Below are positions 26,620 to 36,320 of a stretch of 64,000 nt of DNA, piece after piece (within the stretch, counting starts at the first letter, position 1; every line of letters begins with the position of its first letter). Position numbers and translations under genes: made by a program. The notes under the pieces are model-generated. The model searched no databases and was not told the DNA's origin. It saw only the letters and a program-made list of their open reading frames with translations. The DNA comes from Lewinellaceae bacterium (GTDB taxonomy: Bacteria; Bacteroidota; Bacteroidia; Chitinophagales; Saprospiraceae): the NCBI GenBank assembly GCA_016712415.1, contig JADJRC010000049.1, positions 285,737-349,736 of the forward strand. Direction: 5' to 3'.

Positions 26620-28782
26620 CTACGGCCTTCCGGCCTTTACATCCCGCAAATTCTCGTTGAAAAAGCGTTCGATCTTTTCAAAAAGATGCACCCTGTCTTT
26701 GCCCCGCACATTATGCAGGTGTTCCGGGTAAACGAAATAGTCGATCTGCTTGCCTTTGCTGACGCACTCGCGGATATAGCGCAGGGAATGTTGCCACAGC
26801 ACCACATCGTCGGAAGTACCGTGTATCATCAGCAGGCGCCCTTCGAGGTTGTCGATATAATTGTACAGGCTGCTTTTGGCATAGCCTTCGGGATTCTCCT
26901 CCGGAGTATCCATGTAGCGTTCGGTGTACATGATCTCGTACATGCGCCAGTCGATGACGGGGCCGCCGGCCACGCCGCAGCGGAAAGCGCCCTTTGCCTC
27001 GGGGCGGGTCATCAGCGAGGTAGTCATGAAGCCGCCATAGCTCCAGCCGTACACGCCGACCCGCTGCGGGTCGATGAAGGTCTGCGCCTTGAGATAACTC
27101 ACGCCCGTCAACTGGTCTTCTGTTTCGGCGTCGCCAAGATGCCGGTGGATGGAACTCTCAAACCGGAAGCCGCGGTTGGCCGAGCCGCGGCCGTCGAGCG
27201 CGAATATGACATAACCCTCCTGGGCCATGTGGTGCATCCAGAGTTCGCCGCCACCCAGCCAAGAATTGGTCACCATTTGCACGTGCGGACCGTTGTAGAC
27301 GTACACAAGGGCCGGATATTTTTGTTTGGAATCGAAATTGGGCGGCAGGATCATGCGCGCATTGAGCGTGGCGCCGCCGGGGGAGGGCAGTGTAAGCAGG
27401 CGCGTGAGCCCGATCTGGTAGCCGTCGAGCGGGTTTTTGGCGCCGAAAACGATGCGGCGGTCGGTCGGATTGGCTACCGGAATCGCATAAATGAACCGGG
27501 GTGTGGCGGTGTTGCTGAACACGTCGAGCGCCCAGTCGCCGCTACTGTTTATCATGCCGTTGTGGACGCCCTCTTCGTCGGTCAGGCGCGATATCACGCC
27601 GGTTTTCAGGTCGGTGGAAAAAACAAAGCGGTTCAGGCCCGTTTCGTCGGCCACCTGGTAGAAACAGTTTTGGCCGTCGGCCGAAAACCCGTAGAAATCC
27701 GTTACGGGCATGGCGCCTTTGCTGAGTTGGAGCACGGCTTTTCCGGAAAGGTCGCAGAGGTAGAGGTGGTTAAAACCGTCGCGTTCGCTTTGCCAGACAA
27801 ACTGGGTATTGCTGCCCGGAACGAACACGGCCGGGTGTTCGGGTTCGACCCATTTGTCGCTGGTCTCTTCAAAAAGCGTTTTCACAAAAGCGCCTGTCGC
27901 GGCATCAAACTGCTTGAGCCACATGTGGTTCTGTTCGCGATTCACCACCGCAATGAGGATATACTTGTCGTCGGGTGTCCAGGCCACGTTGGTCAGGTAC
28001 TGTTCGGCCGGTTCACCTGTTTGCAGGTACAGCGTTTTGGACGTTTGGGTATCAAAAACACCGACCGTGACGTGGTGGCTTTTGGCGCCGGCATACGGGT
28101 AACGGATAAAACGCGCCTGGGCCGGCATGGAGTCGAGCACGTAAATGGGATACTGCGTCACCATGCGCTCATCCATCCTGTAAAAGGCCAGGAAGCGGCC
28201 CGCAGGGCTCCAGAAGGTGCCTTTGTTGATGCCAAATTCGTCGCGGTGTACACTTTTGCCGTACACAATGCCGTCTTCTTCGCTTTGCGCCACGCCGGAC
28301 TCCTTGCCTGCGACGCTGATCCACAGCCCGTTGTCTTTGGTGTAGGCTACCTGGAACGTTTTGTCGTGTATATCAGTGTTTTCGGCGCCTGCGGAAAAAC
28401 TGTTGACGCGTTTAAGGCCTTTGCCAAAAGAGTAGGTGTACAGGTTGTTTTCCGACTGAAACCACAGGTTATCCGCGTCCGTCCAGTACAGGGTTGGCAA
28501 ACCGACAAGCGGTTGTGCGTCCATTGTTTTCAGTACTTCATTGATGCCGGGGAGCAGGTCGAGGGTGTCGACGCTGAGGTCGGGGGCGTTCACGCGCACC
28601 ATTTTGCCGTCGACGACGTGGGTAAACTGCGCGGCGCCGGGAATCCACTGGAGTTGTTTCAGACTGGCCGGCGCCAGGGTGGTGCGGCCTTTCAGGATGG
28701 CGTCGGCCATCGAGAATTTATTTTGGGCGAAAAGCAGGAAGGGGAAAAGGAAAAGGCAGAGTAGCGGAAGACGTTTATTCAT
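26620..28782 (-). CDS. Dipeptidyl peptidase IV (S9 family)
   Basis: 720 residues, secreted: signal peptide MNKRLPLLCLFLFPFLLFAQ from the ATG at 28780-28782. An N-terminal eight-bladed propeller domain (residues ~40-470) contains the DPP IV pattern SPAGRFLAFYRMDERMV with the Glu-rich dipeptide-binding stretch. The C-terminal alpha/beta hydrolase has the nucleophile GWSYGGFMT (Ser about 581), the acid in IHGTSDDVVLWQHS (about 659) and the His in YPEHLHNVRGKDRVHL (about 690). It removes X-Pro/X-Ala dipeptides from peptide N-termini in the periplasm. It stands alone with its own promoter. Confidence 0.95.
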   Translation of the reverse strand: MNKRLPLLCLFLFPFLLFAQNKFSMADAILKGRTTLAPASLKQLQWIPGAAQFTHVVDGKMVRVNAPDLSVDTLDLLPGINEVLKTMDAQPLVGLPTLYWTDADNLWFQSENNLYTYSFGKGLKRVNSFSAGAENTDIHDKTFQVAYTKDNGLWISVAGKESGVAQSEEDGIVYGKSVHRDEFGINKGTFWSPAGRFLAFYRMDERMVTQYPIYVLDSMPAQARFIRYPYAGAKSHHVTVGVFDTQTSKTLYLQTGEPAEQYLTNVAWTPDDKYILIAVVNREQNHMWLKQFDAATGAFVKTLFEETSDKWVEPEHPAVFVPGSNTQFVWQSERDGFNHLYLCDLSGKAVLQLSKGAMPVTDFYGFSADGQNCFYQVADETGLNRFVFSTDLKTGVISRLTDEEGVHNGMINSSGDWALDVFSNTATPRFIYAIPVANPTDRRIVFGAKNPLDGYQIGLTRLLTLPSPGGATLNARMILPPNFDSKQKYPALVYVYNGPHVQMVTNSWLGGGELWMHHMAQEGYVIFALDGRGSANRGFRFESSIHRHLGDAETEDQLTGVSYLKAQTFIDPQRVGVYGWSYGGFMTTSLMTRPEAKGAFRCGVAGGPVIDWRMYEIMYTERYMDTPEENPEGYAKSSLYNYIDNLEGRLLMIHGTSDDVVLWQHSLRYIRECVSKGKQIDYFVYPEHLHNVRGKDRVHLFEKIERFFNENLRDVKAGRP

Positions 28783-28806
28783 GTATTTGCCGATTGAAAT
28801 GGACGG

Positions 28807-28814
28807 CAAAAGTA
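28807..28814 (-). promoter_or_regulatory. -7 promoter box of the DPP IV gene
   Basis: On the minus strand the bases read TACTTTTG, a perfect -7 box 24 bases before the start codon. Confidence 0.4.
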
Positions 28815-28907
28815 CGCAATGAAGGGAAAGCAGTCTTGTTGATGTGCGGGGAAAGTGCTTTAACGGGCAAAAACGATGAAAATCACCTGTTGAGAAATAT
28901 TAAAATT

Positions 28908-28915
28908 TACATTTG
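28908..28915 (+). promoter_or_regulatory. -7 promoter box of the beta-helix T9SS gene
   Basis: TACATTTG is a perfect -7 box; a TTG at 28890-28892 lies 15 bases before it. The ATG at 28960 is 44 bases downstream. Confidence 0.45.
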
Positions 28916-28959
28916 TTGTATCAATGCAAACCGATTTTTCATCAACGCTTTTTTTCATT

Positions 28960-31750
28960 ATGAAACATTTTAGTTTAAAATTGCCCCCCCCGGCATTTAA
29001 GTCAACAATTTTTATCATGGTTTGGTGTGTGACGTTGTATTTCAACGCATAGGGACAGACAACTGCAACTGCCCTTCCGGACTTAACGTATCCGGCGATA
29101 CCTTCTCCATTCAAAAAGCCCTTACATTCGGAGTACTGCCGCCCGGCAGTTCAAGTATCGGATGCCTTTCAATACCGGGCGGCGCTACCCTCCTTGTAGA
29201 TGCAGATTACACCTTCACCGGAACAACTTTTAACATGGGATCAAGCTCCAAAATTTTTGTCGAAGCGCCATACCGCCTGACGCTGCGCGACTGTATCCTT
29301 CAAGGATGCGAGGGCACATGGCAGGGCGTCATACTGGAACCCGAAACAGGGAATCCGGGCGGCGAACTGGATATGCAGGACTCGAAGATAAGGGATGCCA
29401 TAACCGGCGTATTGGCACAGAATCAGACCCGCCTGCGCCTGGTTTCCAATGACTTCGAGGATAATATCAACGGCCTGAAAATAACGGGATCGGTCGGCTT
29501 CGTCAATCATTTGAACCCGAACGACTTTTCCAACAACAGGTTCTACAGCGCTGGCGCCACCTGGGCCAATACAGCCATCCTGTTTGATAACGCCCGGTTT
29601 TTTAATATTGGTGAAGACCTCGTAAATCCACCCTCAATTGTCAATTTCATAACCGATTACGAGCTCGGTGTCGATATAAAAAACTCGGTCGGCATAAGTA
29701 TTTATGGCGTCACGTTCAAAGAACTTACCGGTATCATGTCCGATGTCCCCGTGTTTTCCAAAAGGGTTTGTGTGCGCAGTTATTTTTGCAACGGGCTGAC
29801 TGTAAAATACTGCAAAATGGACGGTTTCCTCGGCCAGATACAGATACCCCACTTCGGCATAGCAACGCTCTTTAACAGCGGCAGGCAGGTTTTTCAAGAA
29901 AACAATATTCGGGCAGGCGTACTTGGTATATCTGTCCGGAATACATTTATCCCTTATTCACCGGTCGACATACGAAGCAACACCATCAGGGCAACCGGAT
30001 GCCTGGAATTGAGGGCGCATCCTAAAAAAATGGGGAACAATCTGCATGTTGAAGACAATCATCTCAGTTATGAATTAGGCTGCTTTGGCGGGCCGTGCCC
30101 GTCATATTTCAAGGGAGGAATTTTAGCCGACGACATAATGACGCCCTATCAACTATACGAAAACGACATCACCAATCTGAATAACTTCCCGGGGGCTAAC
30201 GGCATGTCCGGGTTCTCTCTAAGTAATAATACCGGAATCGGTGATGTATCAGATAACATCGTCAATTTTCAGTATGATAAAACCGGTAGCGGTCTTTCGA
30301 TGAAAGGGGTCAAAAACTGCCGGATTTACGACAACACAGTCAGCGGGATTAATTATCAAAACCTGACGGGAAACGCCGGTATCCGGACTGCCAATTCATC
30401 AAACCTGGTCTTCTGTTGCAACAACATTAACCAGACTGACCTCGGATCGCGCTTCGATATGTCCAACACGGATATAAAATATTATACCACCGCCTACGGC
30501 GACCATGAACGGGCGCTTTATTTTCCGCCAGCTGCGGCGCTGAATCCGCAATTCAACACAGGCAATACCTGGGCGGGTGCGAATACGAATCTGGATGCTT
30601 TTTATGATGGATCAGCCCAACAAGCAGCAATTAATGCGCCTTTTCAAACTCAAATTTCTAATATTAACACCTCGAAAATAAGTCCTCAGAATTGGTTTAC
30701 TTTAGCAGGAACTGACCCCTCTTGTACCCAAACTTCATTTAACTGCCCCGATATCATACCGCCAAATGAGTTTACCGAACTCACGGAGGCTGATCTGATC
30801 GCGCTGGATACGGCAGGAGCAGAAAACGAGCACGTTTTACGGTTCCAGCAAAAACGCCAATTGTACCGCAAATTAAGGGAGAACCCGTATCTGGCGGAAT
30901 GGAGCCAGCAGGTCGAAAATTTCTACGCCGCCGCACAGGGCGGCATCGTGGGCGCTTTCGATTCGCTCGACCAGGCATACGAACAACTGCACGAACTTTC
31001 TCCTTCGCTCGAGTCGTCTTTCACCGTGCTGATACAGCAGATCGACAGCCTCGCCGGTGTTTTATCATCGCTTCACGCCCAATATCCAACAGCCACACCT
31101 GGGCAACAGCAAACCTTGCTGGAACAGGAAAGAGCACTGAACGAGGCGATCGGCGAACGGCAGGACGACCTGAACGGCCTGCTGCCTTCGGTGGAAAGCG
31201 AGATCGAAAACCGTATCACGCAACTGCTGGCCCAAAACGATGCCCTGGATGCCACGGAGGTATGGGAAGTAAATGAAAAAGACATCAACGACCTGTATTT
31301 CAGGCATTACGCCGGCCTGATCGACACCTTTAGCGCAGGGGAAAAAGACGACATCGAGACGCTGGCGTTCGCGTGTCCGCAGTATGAAGGCGCCGGGGTC
31401 TACAAGGCCCGGCAACGCTATGAAATGTTCGCCGATTCAATTCCTTCGTACGACGAACACGATTGTCAGGCAGCGGAAGAAAGAGCGAAACGGCGAACAG
31501 CGAACGAACCGCTGACGGTGGCGCCCAATCCGGCTGACGAATACCTGACCGTCCGGTTCGGGAAAAGCCTTCCGGAAGGCAGCCGGCTTGTCGTAACCGA
31601 TATAACCGGAGGAATTGTGATGGCTAAACGCATTGATGGCGCCTCCGAAACAACCCTCAATGTCGCCAATATCCCTCAGGGGATTTACCTGATTTCAGTC
31701 TACACACCGAAAGCACCTTGAAAACCGTTAAATCGGTTATTACCCATTGA
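28960..31750 (+). CDS. T9SS cargo protein with right-handed beta-helix (frameshifted at both ends)
   Basis: About 925 residues. The signal peptide (MKHFSLKLPPPAFKSTIFIM, then VWCVTLYFNA) starts at 28960, and a frame break near 29050 leads to the mature CNCPSGLNVSG. Residues 60-520 are a parallel beta-helix of pectin-lyase type with many short N-rich turns (NNRFYSAGATWANTAILFDN, GISIYGVTFKEL, CNNINQTDL). Then comes an alpha-helical, Glu/Gln-rich segment (EQLHELSPSLESSFTVLIQQ) and a Por secretion tail (LTVAPNPADEYLTVRFGKSL). The frame stops at 31721; a shift near 31704 restores ESTLKTVKSVITH and a stop at 31750, the usual T9SS end. It is probably a surface adhesin or glycan-binding protein; no catalytic site was identified. 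Confidence 0.85.
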
Positions 31751-31770
31751 TTTTCAACATCATTCACTGA

Positions 31771-31799
31771 CCCGCGAGAGACGATTCGTCCCTCGCGGG
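31771..31799. terminator. Hairpin between two T9SS cargo genes
   Basis: CCCGCGAG (31771-31778) pairs with CTCGCGGG (31792-31799), with inner ACGA/TCGT pairing. No clean T run follows, so it may be a terminator or a transcript-processing hairpin. Confidence 0.5.
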
Positions 31800-31816
31800 C
31801 TCTATAATATTTTGTC

Positions 31817-33337
31817 ATGAAAAAATGTTGGTTTACTTTGTTTACGGCGACATCTTTACATTTTGGCGTTTGTTTCGCTCAAAAAGAGGATAATACATGG
31901 ATATCCGGTCTGGGTGCATACGGCCTTCCGGATACTACCAAGATCAACTATATGCAATTTACAAATGATACTTTTCAGGTAACCTTGGTCAATAAAAGTA
32001 TCCCGATTTTCGTCACACTGGGCATCATTTCGGATACTGCCGGTGCGCTGCAATGCTATTCCAACGGCGTCCATATTTATAATGCCGACCATAAAATCAT
32101 GCAGAATGGTGACAATTTTCAATCTCCTGCTCAATTCCCTTATGGTTATCCCTTGACTCAATCACTAATCATCTTGCCTGTGCCCGATACACAAGGTATC
32201 TATATCATGATCGACGGAGTTCATAAAGATATTGGTACGGATGTCATTATTGAACAGATTAGACACTCTATTATTGACATGAGTTTCAACAATGGTCTGG
32301 GTAAAATCATCCAGAAAAAGATCACGGTTGAAAACTCAAGCGACACCCTGAATGTAGGTCTGCTCACCGCTGTCAGGCATGGCAATGGCAGGGACTGGTG
32401 GCTCCTGACCACAAAATACGAATCGAACATCCACCGGAAGTACCTCATATCCCCCGAGGGTATCCATTTTCACGAAGACCAGGCCGTAGGCGATACGGTC
32501 CACAACGGAGTAGGATACGCTGCATTTTCTCCTTCGGGACAATGGTATGCCCGGTATTTTGTTTACGGGAAAACATCCGATCCCAAAACAGCGAGTTATA
32601 TATATCAGTTTGACAGATGCACCGGTTTATTGTCTACGCCACTACACAAAATGTATAACCCGCCGGAATATTACGGCGGCGTGGCATTCTCCCCCAACTC
32701 CCGCTACCTGTACGTCGCCAACTACACCAAAATATTCCAGTACGACCTGGAGGCGTCCGATATCCTGGCTTCGGAGCAAGTGGTTGCCGAATACGACGGT
32801 TTTCTCGACGGCAACGGGGTGCCCACGCGTTTTTTCGGCCTGCTGCTCGCGCCCGACAACAAAATCTACGGCAACATACCCGGCTTCAATTCCCGTTACC
32901 TGCACGTCATCGACCAGCCCGACCAGCCCGGAGCGGCTTGCAACGTCATCCAGCACGCCATATATCTGCCGAGGGACAACTTCGGCACCCTGCCCAATGT
33001 GCCTTTCTACCGCCTCTATGCCGCGGGCATTCCCTGCGACAGCATCGTCGGCGCCTTCACGCCGCCGCCCGCGGCCACCGGCGCCCGGATAAATGTCTGG
33101 CCGGTGCCGGCTGCCGACGTGTTGTATTTTTCTGCCGGGGAGAATCTGGAGGGCGCCTGCGGCTTGCAGTTGTTCGACGCGCTTGGGCGGCCCGCCCTTC
33201 GCAGGGAAGATATTTACCTTAAGCCGTCGGCAACAGTCCGGCTCGACGGGCTGACGCCGGGAGCATACGTTTACAGATTGACGGAAAAATCGAGCGGCAG
33301 GGTGATAAAAGCGGGCAGGGTGGTGAAGACGGAGTAA
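31817..33337 (+). CDS. T9SS cargo protein with propeller-like repeats
   Basis: 506 residues. The signal peptide is MKKCWFTLFTATSLHFGVCF followed by AQ. The body has repeated short beta motifs of the type FSPSGQWYARYFVYG and FSPNSRYLYVANYTKIFQYD, typical of propeller-like T9SS proteins of Saprospiria. The C-terminal 80 residues are a type A sorting domain (INVWPVPAADVLYFSAGENL, LFDALGRPALRR, LTPGAYVYRLTEKSSGRVIK). The protein is exported by the T9SS and likely surface-bound. No enzyme motif is visible. It follows the beta-helix gene after 66 bases including a hairpin. Confidence 0.8.
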   Translation: MKKCWFTLFTATSLHFGVCFAQKEDNTWISGLGAYGLPDTTKINYMQFTNDTFQVTLVNKSIPIFVTLGIISDTAGALQCYSNGVHIYNADHKIMQNGDNFQSPAQFPYGYPLTQSLIILPVPDTQGIYIMIDGVHKDIGTDVIIEQIRHSIIDMSFNNGLGKIIQKKITVENSSDTLNVGLLTAVRHGNGRDWWLLTTKYESNIHRKYLISPEGIHFHEDQAVGDTVHNGVGYAAFSPSGQWYARYFVYGKTSDPKTASYIYQFDRCTGLLSTPLHKMYNPPEYYGGVAFSPNSRYLYVANYTKIFQYDLEASDILASEQVVAEYDGFLDGNGVPTRFFGLLLAPDNKIYGNIPGFNSRYLHVIDQPDQPGAACNVIQHAIYLPRDNFGTLPNVPFYRLYAAGIPCDSIVGAFTPPPAATGARINVWPVPAADVLYFSAGENLEGACGLQLFDALGRPALRREDIYLKPSATVRLDGLTPGAYVYRLTEKSSGRVIKAGRVVKTE

Positions 33338-33360
33338 AATCGAATACATTTGCCACGCAC

Positions 33361-33444
33361 AAAAAAAATGAGGCAGTGCCACCACAGCACTACCTCAGCC
33401 CTAACCAAATAAAACCAAATTATTCTTAAGTTCAATTACTTTCT
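33361..33444 (-). ncRNA. Candidate small RNA on the minus strand
   Basis: On the minus strand a complete promoter (next entry) is followed by about 84 bases that end in a terminator: tgaggcagtgc at 33369-33379 pairs with gcactacctca at 33387-33397 (one mismatch, 7-base loop), followed by eight U (33361-33368). No coding frame exists in the RNA. It lies in the 327-base gap between a T9SS cargo gene and the M28 peptidase gene, both on the plus strand, so it is antisense to the gap and not a leader of either. A second locus with similar hairpin-plus-flank design is at 36321-36354. Confidence 0.45.
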
Positions 33445-33449
33445 GTTGA

Positions 33450-33481
33450 CAAAGGTAATATGCTTTGTGTAATTCCTACAA
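33450..33481 (-). promoter_or_regulatory. Promoter of the candidate small RNA
   Basis: Minus strand: -33 TTG (33479-33481), 21 bases, then -7 TACCTTTG (33450-33457), both matching the Bacteroidota consensus. No gene starts downstream of it; the only nearby signal is a terminator about 60 bases later. Confidence 0.55.
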
Positions 33482-33664
33482 GAAGAAATTGAATTATTTT
33501 TTGAAAATTTTTTGCTCCGAATTTTTGAAATTCCGCAATCGTTTTCCGGTAAAGAAAATCCGGCCAAAAGCGGTTTTAAGCAATAATAACTCTGATAAAG
33601 CAAAACGAAATATCCGGGAAATTCAAGCCCGTATTTGAAAACATAATTTTATTCGCCCTTGTAA

Positions 33665-35092
33665 ATGAAAAATATGGCGCCTGCTTTCAAATTTTTACAA
33701 TGTTTCACCCTCACCCTTATTGTCGTTTTTACACTTCAACAGCAAACTTACGCGCAAGGCGCTGCAACAGATTCTGACGCCGCCCTGATCCGCAAAATAT
33801 ACGACCGGGCGCTCACCGACGGACGCTGTTATCCCTGGCTCGAACACCTGTCGCTGAACATCGGCCACCGGCTCAGCGGCAGCACTGGCGCCGAAAAGGC
33901 CGTCGCCTGGACGAAATCCATGCTCGACACGATGGGCCTCGATTCCGTATGGCTCCAGCCGGTCATGGTGCCGCACTGGGTGCGCGGCGAAGCCGAGCAG
34001 GTGCGTGTCGTCGGCTCCAAAAAATACGGCACGTTTAATATGAATGCGCTGGCGCTGGGCGGCTCGGTCGGTACCGGCGCCAAAGGCATCAGCGCGGAGG
34101 TGGTGGAGGTCATGTCCTGGGAAGAACTCGACAACCTGAATGAGCGCGGCATACGCGGCAAGATCGTTTTTTATAACCGGCCCATGGACGCCACCAAAAT
34201 CCGCACCTTCGAAGCATACGGCGGCGCGGTCGACCAGCGCGTGTCGGGTGCTTCGCGCGCGGCCAAATACGGCGCAATCGGTGTGCTCGTGCGGTCGATT
34301 ACGCTTGCCCTCGACGATTACCCGCATACCGGTTCGCTGCGCTACGATACCGCCGTCACCAGTATTCCCGCTGTGGCCATCAGCACCCTCGCCGCCGAAA
34401 AACTCAGCGGCTTGCTCAAGGATGAGGGCAAGGCAACAGTGTTCATGAAAACCGGCTGCCAGATGCTGCCCGAGGCTCCATCGTTCAACGTCATCGGTGA
34501 AATACGCGGCACGGAACGCCCAGGCGACGTGATCGCCGTCGGCGGCCACCTCGACAGTTGGGATGTGGGCCACGGCGCCCACGACGACGGCGCCGGCTGC
34601 ACCCAAAGTATGGACGTGCTGCGCATCCTGCAACGCGCGGGATACCGCCCGCGCCACACCATCCGCTGTGTGTTGTTCATGAATGAGGAAAACGGTCTGC
34701 GCGGTGGCAGGCAGTATGCCGCCGAAGCGGAGCGCAAGGGCGAATACCACCTCGCCGCCGTCGAAAGCGACGCCGGCGGCTTTACGCCCCGCGGCTTTTC
34801 TTTCGACGGCGACGAGGCTGTAATCGACAAGTTCTTCGAAAAAATACAGACACTGGAGCCTCTTTTCAAGCCCTACGGACTAACCTTTACACGCGGCGGC
34901 TCGGGCGCCGATATCGGACCGCTCAAAGGCATGAAGGGTCTGCTCAGCGGTTATTCGCCCGACTCCCAACGCTACTTCGACCTGCACCACACAGCGGCCG
35001 ACACCTTCGACAAAGTGAACAAACGCGAACTTGAACTCGGCGCCGCCAGCATGGCAGCGCTGGTTTATCTGCTCGATAAATACGGATTGTAA
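33665..35092 (+). CDS. M28 family aminopeptidase with inserted PA domain
   Basis: 475 residues, secreted (signal region CFTLTLIVVFTLQQQTYAQG). The M28 zinc peptidase fold is interrupted by a PA domain (residues ~130-270: GIRGKIVFYNRPM, RAAKYGAIGVLVRS). The two-zinc site is complete: HLDSWD, AHDDGAGCTQ, NEENGLRGGRQYA, ESDAGGFTPRGFS and HHTAADTFDKV. It removes amino acids from peptide N-termini outside the cytoplasm and may act with the DPP IV encoded nearby. No T9SS tail is seen, so the product is periplasmic. The next gene is convergent across an inverted repeat. Confidence 0.93.
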   Translation: MKNMAPAFKFLQCFTLTLIVVFTLQQQTYAQGAATDSDAALIRKIYDRALTDGRCYPWLEHLSLNIGHRLSGSTGAEKAVAWTKSMLDTMGLDSVWLQPVMVPHWVRGEAEQVRVVGSKKYGTFNMNALALGGSVGTGAKGISAEVVEVMSWEELDNLNERGIRGKIVFYNRPMDATKIRTFEAYGGAVDQRVSGASRAAKYGAIGVLVRSITLALDDYPHTGSLRYDTAVTSIPAVAISTLAAEKLSGLLKDEGKATVFMKTGCQMLPEAPSFNVIGEIRGTERPGDVIAVGGHLDSWDVGHGAHDDGAGCTQSMDVLRILQRAGYRPRHTIRCVLFMNEENGLRGGRQYAAEAERKGEYHLAAVESDAGGFTPRGFSFDGDEAVIDKFFEKIQTLEPLFKPYGLTFTRGGSGADIGPLKGMKGLLSGYSPDSQRYFDLHHTAADTFDKVNKRELELGAASMAALVYLLDKYGL

Positions 35093-35116
35093 AAGGATTT
35101 CGGGGGTTGCGGGTTA

Positions 35117-35209
35117 CGGAGGTTGCGGGTTGTTCGTTTTTCTTGGTTTTATCGGCCAAAAACCGGCGATGGTACCACAACCTCCGCAACCCAAAACCCG
35201 CAACCTCCG
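35117..35209. repeat. Inverted and direct repeats between convergent genes
   Basis: cggaggttgcgggtt (35117-35131) is perfectly complementary to 35195-35209. Further partial copies (gggggttgcgggtta at 35102-35116 and aacctccgcaaccc at 35179-35192) make a mixed direct/inverted set filling the 124-base gap between the M28 and CMD genes. Confidence 0.85.
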
Positions 35210-35216
35210 AAACCCC

Positions 35217-35558
35217 TCAAACGCCTGCAAGTTCTTCCCAATATTCCACTGCGCGGCGCGTATGGGGGATGCAGATGGAGCCCCCGACCATGTTGGCCAC
35301 GGCAAATATCTCGTATATCTGATCCGTGTTGACGCCAAGGTCGTGGCATTTGCCGAGGTGGTATTTGATGCAGTCGTCGCAGCGGAGCACCATAGAGGCT
35401 ACCAGACCAAGCATTTCCTTGGTGCGCACGTCGAGCGCGCCTTCCTGGTAAGTCTGGTTGTCGAGGCTCCAGAAGCGCTTGATAACTTTGTTGTCGTGGG
35501 CCAGTATGCGCTCATTCATGCGGGCGCGATAGTCGTTGAATTCTTGTACCAGAGACAT
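35217..35558 (-). CDS. Carboxymuconolactone decarboxylase (AhpD-like) family protein
   Basis: 113 residues from the ATG at 35556-35558 (MSLVQEFNDYRARMNER). The CMD/AhpD signature is clear: TKEMLGLVASMVLRCDDCIK followed by YHLGKCHDLGV and EIFAVANMVGGSICIPHTRR. The CxxC pair (RCDDC) and nearby His are the thiol site of the AhpD-type enzymes, suggesting a peroxide-linked thiol-disulfide role rather than lactone decarboxylation. It is divergent from dtd. Confidence 0.9.
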   Translation of the reverse strand: MSLVQEFNDYRARMNERILAHDNKVIKRFWSLDNQTYQEGALDVRTKEMLGLVASMVLRCDDCIKYHLGKCHDLGVNTDQIYEIFAVANMVGGSICIPHTRRAVEYWEELAGV

Positions 35559-35631
35559 GAACCGAATGTTTAGTGTTGAAAAGTAGGCGAAGAAAACTCC
35601 TTTTCGGGCAAAGTGTTGGCACACATCCGAT

Positions 35632-35639
35632 TAATTTTG
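35632..35639 (+). promoter_or_regulatory. -7 promoter box of dtd
   Basis: TAATTTTG, a perfect -7 box, 31 bases before the ATG at 35671. Confidence 0.4.
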
Positions 35640-35670
35640 CGCCACTACACACCTTTCATCTTGCGGAAAC

Positions 35671-36122
35671 ATGCGCGTTGTCATTCAAAGGGTTTCACAG
35701 GCATCCGTCACGATCGACGGGAAAGAAAAATCCCGTATCGGTTGGGGCTGCTCATCCTGCTCGGCATCGAGCACGACGACGGCGACGATGATCTGGTCTG
35801 GCTGTGCCGGAAAATTGCGGCGCTCCGGATATTCTCCGACGAGGCGGGACTGATGAACCGCTCGGTGCAGGATATTAAAGGGGAAATTATTGTGGTGAGC
35901 CAGTTCACCCTGCACGCCAGCACCAAAAAAGGCAACCGTCCTTCTTTTATACGAGCTGCCAGGCCGGAAACGGCCATTCCGATGTATGAGCAATTTGTGA
36001 AAATACTGGCCTCGGAAACGGGGTGCCCTGTTTTGACCGGCGAGTTCGGCGCCGACATGAAGGTATCGCTCCTGAACGACGGCCCCGTAACGATCCTGAT
36101 CGATTCAAAAACCCGGGAGTGA
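35671..36122 (+). CDS. dtd: D-aminoacyl-tRNA deacylase (frameshifted)
   Basis: About 150 residues. The start MRVVIQRVSQASVTIDGKEK is the canonical DTD N-terminus. The frame breaks near 35740-35750; the next frame continues GLLILLGIEHDDGDDDLVWL, SQFTLHASTKKGNRPSF (catalytic-pocket motif) and LLNDGPVTILIDSK (the Gly-cisPro-type ending NDGPVT). DTD frees D-amino acids from tRNA in the cytoplasm, a proofreading step of translation. Followed directly by the 9-base tandem repeat. Confidence 0.92.
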
Positions 36123-36136
36123 CAAGGGTGTTTTTT

Positions 36137-36226
36137 GACAGGATTGACAGGATTGACAAGTTTGACAGGATTAACAGGATTGACAGGATTGACAGGATTG
36201 ACAGGATTGACAAGATTGACAAGATT
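36137..36226. repeat. Ten tandem copies of a 9-base repeat
   Basis: Ten 9-base units of the type gacaggatt, with three variants (gacaagttt, aacaggatt, gacaagatt), lie head to tail just after the dtd stop. Because the unit is a multiple of three, open frames run through it on both strands but are not genes. A further CAGGAT...ATCCTG inverted pair follows at 36294-36315. Confidence 0.93.
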
Positions 36227-36320
36227 TATAAGGCAGGCAGATGAATAACTACGTTTGTCTTGGCGCCGACGAACCAATTTCTCAACTTCAAACCAGGATT
36301 CACATGTACATCCTGTCAGG

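Noticed and set aside
26617..28764. 715-residue open frame on the plus strand
   Set aside because: It is antisense to dipeptidyl peptidase IV, which has a full catalytic triad and signal peptide; the antisense frame has no recognisable motif and is a product of codon bias.
28983..28990. Frameshift of the beta-helix gene at the C8 run
   Set aside because: Changing the number of C there only creates early stops; the shift that joins signal peptide and mature protein must lie near 29050.
36137..36226. CRISPR array or coding repeat
   Set aside because: The 9-base unit has no spacers, and the open frame through it only exists because nine is a multiple of three.
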